A stretch of DNA of 5,704 nucleotides from Candidatus Zixiibacteriota bacterium (GTDB taxonomy: Bacteria; Zixibacteria; MSB-5A5; GN15; FEB-12), in assembly GCA_018816665.1 (NCBI GenBank), contig JAHIVM010000156.1, forward strand, positions 1 through 5,704, given 5' to 3'. The stretch's first letter is position 1; each line of letters begins with the position of its first letter. The notes under the pieces are model-generated. The model saw only the letters and a program-made list of their open reading frames with translations, had not been told where the DNA came from and ran no database searches. Positions 1-4,658 of the stretch are shown here, piece after piece. Both the position numbers and the translations under genes were made by a program.

Positions 1-84
1 ACCGTCAAAAACAAAAAAGCATCGCTGGCCCTGGCCTGTGTGATCGCGGACTACTACGAGCAAAACAAGATCTGGGAGGACTAG
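1..84 (+). CDS. 3' end of an unidentified gene (27 codons plus stop)
   Basis: An open frame enters from the left edge in frame 1 and ends at TAG (82-84). The visible peptide ends in ...VIADYYEQNKIWED and looks like a lysine-rich stretch leading into an amphipathic helix (ASLALACVIADYY). That is too little to assign a family. Its stop lies only 3 bases before the ATG of the phosphotransbutyrylase-like gene, and that gene's Shine-Dalgarno site lies inside these last codons, so the two are almost certainly one operon and translationally close. Partners of ptb-like genes are often butyrate kinase or 2-oxoacid:ferredoxin oxidoreductase subunits, but the end does not match the butyrate kinase C-terminus I know, so I make no functional call. 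Confidence 0.75.
   Translation, partial: TVKNKKASLALACVIADYYEQNKIWED
74..80 (+). promoter_or_regulatory. Shine-Dalgarno site of the ptb-like gene
   Basis: GGGAGGA, seven bases before the ATG at 88. It is a near-perfect anti-16S match at good spacing, lies within the end of the preceding gene, and fixes the start at 88. Confidence 0.8.
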
Positions 85-87
85 GCG

Positions 88-1020
88 ATGCCATCTGAGA
101 TCACTATTCCCGAAATCCACTCTTTTGAGCAGATCCACGCCCTCGCCCGCCTGAAAGCCCGCAAAACATGTCGGCGCGGTGCGCTCGTTGTCCCATCCCA
201 GATTGACTCGCTCAGGGCATTTCTCCGGGCTTCGGCTGACGATCTGCTCCGTCCGGTTATCGTGGGCGATGAAAAGCTGCTTCGCACCAATGCCGAGAAG
301 CATGACCTGGATCTCGCCGATATTGAGATTCTGAATATCAAGGAACCCGACAAAGCGGTTCAGACGGCCGCGCTCATGGCCGCCAGGGGCGAAATCGACT
401 TCATGGTGCAGGGTCGGGTAACCGGAGAGACACTGCTGTCATTGCTGCTCCAGAGGCAGATGCAGTTCCGCCTGCCCGGCAAAAGGCTGTCCCACGTGGC
501 CGTCATGCAGCCGCAACGGTATCCCAAACTGCTTCTCCTTACCGACGGTGCCGTTACTCCCCGGCCAGACCTGGCCACCAAAGCCAGCCTGGTCGGCAAC
601 GTGGTTTCGGTTGCCAACGCTATCGGTATGGCGGATCCACGCCTGGCGGCGGTTTGCGCCGTGGAAGTGGTATATCCGCAGATGCCCGCTACGGTGGAAG
701 CGGCCGCCCTGACGCTAATGTCTGACAGGAATCAGATCAAGGGTGCGATCGTGGAAGGACCTTTGTCATTCGACGTTGCTGTTGATATGGAGGCCGCCCA
801 TGCGAAGGGCATTTATGATTCGCAGGTGGCGGGACAGGCCGACGGTTTTGTAGTATCTTCGATTGAGGTCGCCCAGGGCGTGTATACGGCCATGTCGCTG
901 TACGGTGAGTGCCCGATCGGCGGCGTGGTGGTGGGAGGTCGGGTCCCCGTCGCCCTCAATGCGACCGTTGATTCGCCGGAAGATCGTTACAATTCCATTG
1001 CGCTGGCCACCCTGGTCTGA
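88..1020 (+). CDS. Phosphate acetyl/butyryltransferase family protein (Ptb-like, divergent active site)
   Basis: 310 residues, close to the usual phosphotransbutyrylase length of about 300. The family normally exchanges CoA and phosphate on short acyl groups (acyl-CoA + Pi to acyl phosphate + CoA) in the cytoplasm, paired with an acyl kinase. Family motifs visible in order are VIVGDEKLL (57-65), LSHVAV (134-139), LLLLTDGA (148-155), AVCAVEVVYPQMPAT (188-202), MSDRNQIKGAIVEGPL (211-226), VAGQAD (247-252) and the C-terminal NSIALATLV. However, from remembered Clostridium Ptb, several conserved positions differ: Lys becomes Gln108, the P-N-I-E-x-G-N...K segment becomes SSIEVAQ...T (257-267), and the Ser-Arg pair of TSRADS becomes Asn291-Ala292. 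Membership of the family is secure; phosphotransbutyrylase activity is doubtful. It could be a regulatory or neofunctionalised paralogue. The start is fixed by the strong ribosome site at 74-80. It is probably the last gene of its operon, ending just before an inverted repeat. Confidence 0.9.
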   Translation: MPSEITIPEIHSFEQIHALARLKARKTCRRGALVVPSQIDSLRAFLRASADDLLRPVIVGDEKLLRTNAEKHDLDLADIEILNIKEPDKAVQTAALMAARGEIDFMVQGRVTGETLLSLLLQRQMQFRLPGKRLSHVAVMQPQRYPKLLLLTDGAVTPRPDLATKASLVGNVVSVANAIGMADPRLAAVCAVEVVYPQMPATVEAAALTLMSDRNQIKGAIVEGPLSFDVAVDMEAAHAKGIYDSQVAGQADGFVVSSIEVAQGVYTAMSLYGECPIGGVVVGGRVPVALNATVDSPEDRYNSIALATLV

Positions 1021-1032
1021 AGTGTCCGCATA

Positions 1033-1068
1033 GAAAGGCGCCACTGCCGTACGGCAGAAGCGCCTTTC
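1033..1068. terminator. Inverted repeat between convergent genes, possible bidirectional terminator
   Basis: GAAAGGCGC (1033-1041) pairs perfectly with GCGCCTTTC (1060-1068). Inside it, after a 2/2 internal loop, lies the palindrome CTGCCGTACGGCAG (1044-1057). The element starts 13 bases after the ptb-like stop and lies 38 bases beyond the cheW stop on the other strand, where a shared terminator is expected. Neither side is followed by a real T-run, so it is not a textbook intrinsic terminator. It could act with Rho or protect mRNA 3' ends. Confidence 0.55.
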
Positions 1069-1105
1069 AAAATCCAATGTATTCAGTCGCTTTCTCTTCC
1101 GACAC

Positions 1106-1594
1106 TCAGGCCGGCATTGCCTCAACCTGCGCCACTTCCTTATTGATTGTAGACACCAACTCGTTGACATCCACAAACATCAGCAGGCGACCGTCGATTC
1201 GGGCCACTCCCTGAATGTAGTCGGAGTCCAGTGACGTGACTATCGGAGGCGGAGCTTCAAGCGTGGAGCCGGGAATTCGCAGAACTTCTTCGACGGCATC
1301 AACAATCATGCCCGCCAGGCTACCGTCAACATCGCACACGATAATGCGGGTGTTTTTGTCGCGCTCCACAGCCGGCATGTTGAATCTCTTGCGAGTGTCG
1401 ATGATAGGGATCACCCGTCCCCTCAGATTGATCACGCCTTCGCAGTAATGCGGCGTTTCCGGCAGTCGGGTGATATCCACCATCCGGTTGATCTCCTGCA
1501 CACACAGGATATCAACCCCGAATGATTCCTCTCCCAGGCGAAAGGATACCAACTGGATGAGTTCCTCGGTCACGAGCTGGCCTTCTTTTTCCAT
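1106..1594 (-). CDS. cheW: Chemotaxis coupling protein CheW
   Basis: 162 residues, the usual single-domain CheW length. CheW bridges chemoreceptor tips to the histidine kinase CheA in cytoplasmic sensory arrays; it has no enzymatic activity. The whole protein after about residue 10 is one CheW domain. It opens with LIQLVSFRLGEESFGVDI (12-29) and VQEINRM (32-38), followed by the signature EGVINLRGRVIPIIDTRKRF (52-71) containing NLRG (56-59). It continues with RIIVCDVDG (83-91) and GMIVDAVEEVLRIP (95-108) and closes with YIQGVARIDGRLLMFVDVNEL (126-146, the last strand pair). I chose ATG at 1592-1594 because AAGGA (1604-1608) lies nine bases upstream; an ATG at 1637-1639 would add 15 residues (including RYERPVSHEGYA) unlike CheW and lacks a comparable site. 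It follows the chemoreceptor gene by 93 bases on the same strand and probably shares its transcript. Confidence 0.95.
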   Translation of the reverse strand: MEKEGQLVTEELIQLVSFRLGEESFGVDILCVQEINRMVDITRLPETPHYCEGVINLRGRVIPIIDTRKRFNMPAVERDKNTRIIVCDVDGSLAGMIVDAVEEVLRIPGSTLEAPPPIVTSLDSDYIQGVARIDGRLLMFVDVNELVSTINKEVAQVEAMPA

Positions 1595-1603
1595 TGTCGC
1601 GTA

Positions 1604-1608
1604 TCCTT
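1604..1608 (-). promoter_or_regulatory. Shine-Dalgarno site of cheW
   Basis: Reads AAGGA on the minus strand, nine bases before the ATG at 1594. It decides between this start and the alternative ATG at 1639, which has only an unremarkable G-run ahead of it. Confidence 0.65.
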
Positions 1609-1618
1609 CGTGTGAGAC

Positions 1619-1637
1619 GGGGCGTTCATAACGCCCC
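1619..1637 (-). repeat. Perfect 8-bp hairpin in the mcp-cheW spacer
   Basis: GGGGCGTT (1619-1626) and AACGCCCC (1630-1637) form a perfect stem with a 3-base loop. It lies 10 bases ahead of the cheW ribosome site and 50 bases after the mcp stop. No T-run follows on the minus strand, so a strong intrinsic terminator is unlikely. It may be an mRNA-processing or stabilising hairpin that tunes cheW relative to mcp. Confidence 0.6.
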
Positions 1638-1687
1638 ATCCCCGGTTAGCACATCCTGCAAATCAGACTTTCCGGGTGCAGCTCAGA

Positions 1688-3736
1688 CTACACCTGGAAC
1701 TGTTTCACCATTTCGCGCATACCTTCGGCCTGGCGATTGAGTTCCTCGGCCGCGGCGGCAGACTGTTCGGCTCCGGTCGCCGTTTCCCTCGTAATGGCGG
1801 TAACGCTTTCAACGCTACGGGAGATTTCCTCGGCAGCACTGGACTGCTGTTCGGTGGCTGTCGCAATCTGCGAAATCATGTCCATGACTCGTTCGGCACC
1901 TGCCACAACCGCCCGAAGGCTGTTGCCGGCCTGGTCGGCCAGTTCACGTCCGGCGTCGACTTCACCGATACCGGCTTCCATCGACTGCACAGCTTCCTGC
2001 GTTTCAGACTGAATGCCTTTGATCATTTCCGTGATCTCGCCGGTCGCCTTGCCCGTGCGCTCGGCCAGTTTGCGGACCTCATCCGCCACCACGGCGAAGC
2101 CTCGTCCCTGCTCGCCGGCGCGGGCAGCTTCGATAGCCGCATTGAGGGCCAGCAGATTGGTCTGGTCCGCGATATCATCGATAACACCGATGATCTCGCC
2201 TATTTGATCGGCCGATGAGGCCAGTTTGCCGATGGAGTCGGCGGAGTCACGCACGACCGCGGCAATGCGCTGCATGCCCTGAATGGTCTGACTAACGATT
2301 TCGCCGCCGGCGGTAGCCGTCTCAGCGGACGAGCGCGATCCCTCGGAAGCCTCTCCGGCATTGCGGGAGGATTCCAGAATTGTGGCCGCCATTTCTTCAA
2401 TTGCGGTAGACACCTGTCCCATCTGCGCATTTTGATCGTTGGCACCGCGCGACATCTGCTCGGAAGATGACGCAATTTCACTGGCAGCCGAGACCAACTG
2501 GGAGGCATTGTCATTGAGCTGGCGTACCATTCCCGAGAGGTTGGTGGTCATGACCTTGAAGGAATTTCCAAGCACGTCACGGTCCGACTTCGGCTTAACC
2601 GTAACCCGCAAATCGTTGCCGGCGATTTTCTCAGCCACGCCGGCCAGTTCCTTCATGTAATCTATCAGTCCGCGGAAGGCATCCGCCAGCACGCCGACCT
2701 CGTCCTTGGATCGCTGGTCAATAGTCTGTTCCACGTCACCGAGAGCGATATGCTGAGCCGCCGATACCATCTGACCCAGGGGGCGGGCGACACCACGGGC
2801 GATGAAAAACGCCACCAGGGCACCAATGAGCACGGCGCCGATGACAAATGCTACCGAAAGAGTTACGGCGGTTGCTTCGGCCGAGGCCATCTTCGCCTCC
2901 TGGCCTTCCATCAATTCATCCAAACCGGCAACCACGGCGCCGGCCACCTGGGCCAGTTCTTCCTGCATGACGCTCTGTTCGTCGTTTCGAGCCACCACTA
3001 CTTTCATGGCAGCGGAGATACGCCCGGAGGCGTCAATAATGGTGTTGAGACTGTTTTTTTCTTCCTGCGTTTCGAGCAGGTCCAGAGTCTTTCGCCCGAG
3101 CGCAATCATGTGATTGAAATTGGCGTAGTACGTCTCGGCGTGTTTGTGGTCGCCTGAGAGGCGATAGTTGCGGTAGACTACTCGATTCTCCAGCCAGTCG
3201 GCCACCAGTTGATTGGCGGCATCAAGCTTTTGCAGATCGGCCTGCGATATCGCGCCGGTGTTTGAGGTAACAGCAGCCCAATAGCGGTCTTTCAGGGCAT
3301 AAAATTGCGGCTCAGCCAGATTGGCATCGGCCGTGATGTCGACCATTTTGGTCGCGGCTTCATCGGCAGACTGTACCCAGCGATCCCAGGCCGCGAGGTA
3401 GTTCTGGCATTCCTGGCGTATCTGATTGGCAAGGGCCACATCAGCCTGATCCTGGAAACGGGCCTTCATCTCCTCGGTACGGGCAAGCATTTGTGCCGTT
3501 GTCGCCTGAACAAACTCGTACTCCTTCTTGTCGTGAGACTGGTGGAATCGAGCCCGCGCCGCTCCCATATCCTTGGCCCACTTCACCAACTGGTTGGCAT
3601 CGGCTTCATTCTTCGCGCTCCTGGACACGCTGTGCAGACCATCGTATCCGGCCCACCCCACAGCCAAAGCCAGCATAACCACAATGCCAAACCCAATATA
3701 GAGTTTTGTACCGATTTTAAAGTTGCTCCATCGCAT
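1688..3736 (-). CDS. Methyl-accepting chemotaxis protein with large periplasmic sensor domain
   Basis: 682 residues; an inner-membrane chemoreceptor that senses a ligand outside the membrane and controls CheA through CheW. Transmembrane 1 is about 13-32 (YIGFGIVVMLALAVGWAGY). A helical extracytoplasmic domain of roughly 255 residues follows; its size and two similar helical modules (about 57-83 and 183-221) suggest a helical bimodular (HBM) type sensor. Transmembrane 2 is about 290-313, a HAMP domain about 314-362 (RPLGQMV...DEVGVLADAF), and a second HAMP-like segment about 363-406. The signalling domain has the conserved hairpin tip EAARAGEQGRGFAVVADEVR (536-555). About 140 residues follow the tip, or 20 heptads, implying the 40H class. 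Methylation-site-like motifs are STAIEEMAAT (443-452) and ATATEQQSSA (625-634). There is no C-terminal CheR-tethering pentapeptide. The start at 3736 has GGAGG at ideal spacing; an in-frame ATG at 3838 would add 34 residues before the membrane anchor and is rejected. The ligand is unknown. Confidence 0.95.
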   Translation of the reverse strand: MRWSNFKIGTKLYIGFGIVVMLALAVGWAGYDGLHSVSRSAKNEADANQLVKWAKDMGAARARFHQSHDKKEYEFVQATTAQMLARTEEMKARFQDQADVALANQIRQECQNYLAAWDRWVQSADEAATKMVDITADANLAEPQFYALKDRYWAAVTSNTGAISQADLQKLDAANQLVADWLENRVVYRNYRLSGDHKHAETYYANFNHMIALGRKTLDLLETQEEKNSLNTIIDASGRISAAMKVVVARNDEQSVMQEELAQVAGAVVAGLDELMEGQEAKMASAEATAVTLSVAFVIGAVLIGALVAFFIARGVARPLGQMVSAAQHIALGDVEQTIDQRSKDEVGVLADAFRGLIDYMKELAGVAEKIAGNDLRVTVKPKSDRDVLGNSFKVMTTNLSGMVRQLNDNASQLVSAASEIASSSEQMSRGANDQNAQMGQVSTAIEEMAATILESSRNAGEASEGSRSSAETATAGGEIVSQTIQGMQRIAAVVRDSADSIGKLASSADQIGEIIGVIDDIADQTNLLALNAAIEAARAGEQGRGFAVVADEVRKLAERTGKATGEITEMIKGIQSETQEAVQSMEAGIGEVDAGRELADQAGNSLRAVVAGAERVMDMISQIATATEQQSSAAEEISRSVESVTAITRETATGAEQSAAAAEELNRQAEGMREMVKQFQV

Positions 3737-3745
3737 GACAAAAAG

Positions 3746-3753
3746 CCTCCCTT
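3746..3753 (-). promoter_or_regulatory. Shine-Dalgarno site of the chemoreceptor gene
   Basis: Reads AAGGGAGG on the minus strand, nine bases before the ATG at 3734-3736. It fixes the chemoreceptor start there, directly ahead of the short cytoplasmic N-terminus and transmembrane helix 1. Confidence 0.8.
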
Positions 3754-3904
3754 TGTGAGTCAGCGGAAAAGCGGCGCGACTCTGCTGAAACCAACCTCGC
3801 CCCCGGTGTGCGACTTCGGCCGTGGGAGGCCGGCGCACAATGGCTCAGGCGGATCAGAATCACGTTCACCACGCTGTTTCGCAGGGACTCACTCAGTGTT
3901 GTTC

Positions 3905-3927
3905 TGGAGAACCGCTGTGATTCTCCA
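3905..3927. repeat. 7-bp inverted repeat with 9-base loop
   Basis: TGGAGAA (3905-3911) and TTCTCCA (3921-3927) flank a 9-base loop. It lies about 170 bases upstream of the mcp start. It could be an operator dyad or an RNA hairpin; nothing identifies a binding protein. Confidence 0.45.
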
Positions 3928-3955
3928 TACCCGTTCTACCCCACTTTTGCTGTAC

Positions 3956-4037
3956 CTGAGACGACATCAACTCCTAAGGGCCCTTCCGGCATCAGTCGCA
4001 TCCGTTCGGCCGTCGCCAGTTTCGTATCGCCTCTCAG
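3956..4037 (-). other. Candidate structured leader element closed by a 9-bp bulged stem
   Basis: On the minus strand CTGAGA (4037-4032), a GG bulge and CGA (4029-4027) can pair with TCG (3964-3962) and TCTCAG (3961-3956), enclosing about 62 bases that include the palindrome AAGGGCCCTT. A further GTAC (4049-4046) could pair with GTAC (3955-3952) just outside. It lies about 220 bases before the mcp start, where a leader RNA could be. Chance pairing is a real alternative; only covariation would decide. Confidence 0.3.
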
Positions 4038-4120
4038 TCACGTTCGTACTACCTGTTTTCGACAAAAAGACAACTTTCTCAACCCCAGGCGGCGAAAATG
4101 ACGGACAAGCAGGAGTATTA

Positions 4121-4134
4121 TCCGGAGAACCGGA
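4121..4134 (-). terminator. Weak hairpin after the hydrogenase protease gene
   Basis: On the minus strand TCCGG and CCGGA form a 5-bp stem with a TTCT loop, beginning about 20 bases after the protease stop codon. No T-run follows, so termination here is a weak guess based mainly on position. Confidence 0.2.
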
Positions 4135-4154
4135 GTGTCGATTTGTGACAGGAG

Positions 4155-4646
4155 CTAGCAGTCGAGCGCTGAGGTGGGCCCCTCAGAGAGCGCAGCAGTC
4201 GCCCGATCGGTGACCAGTCCGCGGACGACATCCACGGCCGTATCGACGGCAGCAGCAACGACCGGAGTCATGTTTTCCCCGAGATCGAACGATTGCCCAC
4301 CTATGGTAACCCCATAGGACAAGGGTTTTTTCCCGTACAGCTGGTGCGTTAGAGCGAGCAGCTGGGCCGGGGTCAGGATGTGAGACGATGTTCGTCCGGA
4401 GGCCGCCGGAGACAGTTGTTGGCAATTCACGACGCCCGCGTCTCTACCGATGCCGGCATCCACGAATACAACTGTTTCAAAACGAGACATCTGCTCAGAC
4501 AGTTCCGGGGTCGGCTGGTGGCAGTGAAAAGCCTCAACGTCTGAACTGTCCCGGTAGTGTGCCTCGATCCGGCGGACGACCTCTTCCCCGACTCGATCAT
4601 CACGACGTAGAGAATTACCGAGACCTATAATGAGCACGCGCGGCAT
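4155..4646 (-). CDS. [NiFe]-hydrogenase maturation protease (HoxW/HycI/HyaD family)
   Basis: 163 residues, typical for this cytoplasmic endopeptidase family. It removes the short C-terminal peptide of the hydrogenase large subunit after nickel is inserted, allowing the active site to close. The N-terminus has the family motif LIIGLGNSLRRDD (5-17). By alignment with E. coli HybD, whose nickel-binding residues are Glu16, Asp62 and His93, the likely metal ligands here are Asp17, Asp63 (in VVFVDAG) and His89 (in SSHILTPAQLLAL). The residue after the acidic pair is Arg18 (DDRVG), where the motif often has Gly. The C-terminal 20 or so residues are not conserved. The start at 4646 places the beta-strand and GxGN loop at the expected position. 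A GGGGTGA ribosome site overlaps the end of the large-subunit gene, whose stop is 12 bases upstream, so the two are co-transcribed and this protease very likely serves that subunit. Confidence 0.92.
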   Translation of the reverse strand: MPRVLIIGLGNSLRRDDRVGEEVVRRIEAHYRDSSDVEAFHCHQPTPELSEQMSRFETVVFVDAGIGRDAGVVNCQQLSPAASGRTSSHILTPAQLLALTHQLYGKKPLSYGVTIGGQSFDLGENMTPVVAAAVDTAVDVVRGLVTDRATAALSEGPTSALDC

Positions 4647-4658
4647 TCAGTCACCCCG

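Larger units (their letters stand above)
3737..4154. other. Gene-free region of 418 bases upstream of mcp
   Basis: No convincing gene on either strand. It should hold the end of the hydrogenase transcript and the promoter and leader of mcp, both read on the minus strand. Inverted repeats are seen at 3808-3838 (GTGCG/CGCAC around CGGCC/GGCCG), 3905-3927 (TGGAGAA/TTCTCCA, 9-base loop), 3956-4037 (long-range stem), 3976-3985 (palindrome AAGGGCCCTT) and 4121-4134 (TCCGG/CCGGA, 4-base loop). I could not identify a confident sigma-70, sigma-54 or sigma-28 promoter, nor a terminator with a T-run. I do not recognise any known structured RNA. Confidence 0.7.

Noticed and set aside
1595..1639. Alternative cheW start at 1639
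   Set aside because: It adds 15 residues unlike CheW, overlaps the perfect hairpin, and lacks a ribosome site as good as AAGGA at 1604-1608.
1676..2218. 180-codon open frame on the plus strand opposite the receptor signalling domain
   Set aside because: It lies entirely antisense to the highly conserved receptor tip; the His/Phe/Gly-rich product is the mirror of the heptad-repeat coding sequence.
3737..3838. 34-residue N-terminal extension of the chemoreceptor from an in-frame ATG at 3838
   Set aside because: The extension is Arg/Pro-rich, unlike receptor N-termini, and the ATG at 3736 has a strong GGAGG at ideal spacing directly before the membrane anchor.
3990..4018. Sigma-54 promoter (TGGC...TGC on the minus strand)
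   Set aside because: The spacing between the GG and GC elements is about 16 bases instead of 10.
3930..4040. Possible glycine-type riboswitch on the minus strand (GAGAG, GCCGAA and TCTCAGGTA in order)
   Set aside because: The order recalls the gcvT aptamer, but the GCCGAAGGnGCAA and CAGGnAAAAGGAC cores are not matched and no P1 stem forms. Chance resemblance is more likely.
4117..4145. Sigma-70 promoter with GATAAT as -10 (4122-4117, minus strand)
   Set aside because: The -10 is good, but no acceptable -35 lies 16-18 bases upstream (CAAATC or ACAAAT), and it is nearly 400 bases from the mcp start.
4098..4148. Small plus-strand ORF of 16 codons (MTDKQEYYPENRSVDL)
   Set aside because: It has a protein-like composition and a purine-rich stretch upstream, but is too short to judge, has no partner gene on that strand and no visible promoter.
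3737..4154. c-di-GMP (GEMM) riboswitch upstream of mcp
   Set aside because: This is an expected place for one, but the conserved CACGCA...GCAAACC core is absent on either strand.
3305..4213. 302-codon open frame on the plus strand
   Set aside because: It is antisense to the mcp N-terminal region and runs through the gap into the protease gene. Its product is low-complexity and Arg/Ser/Pro-rich with no recognisable domain, typical of a shadow frame in GC-rich DNA.
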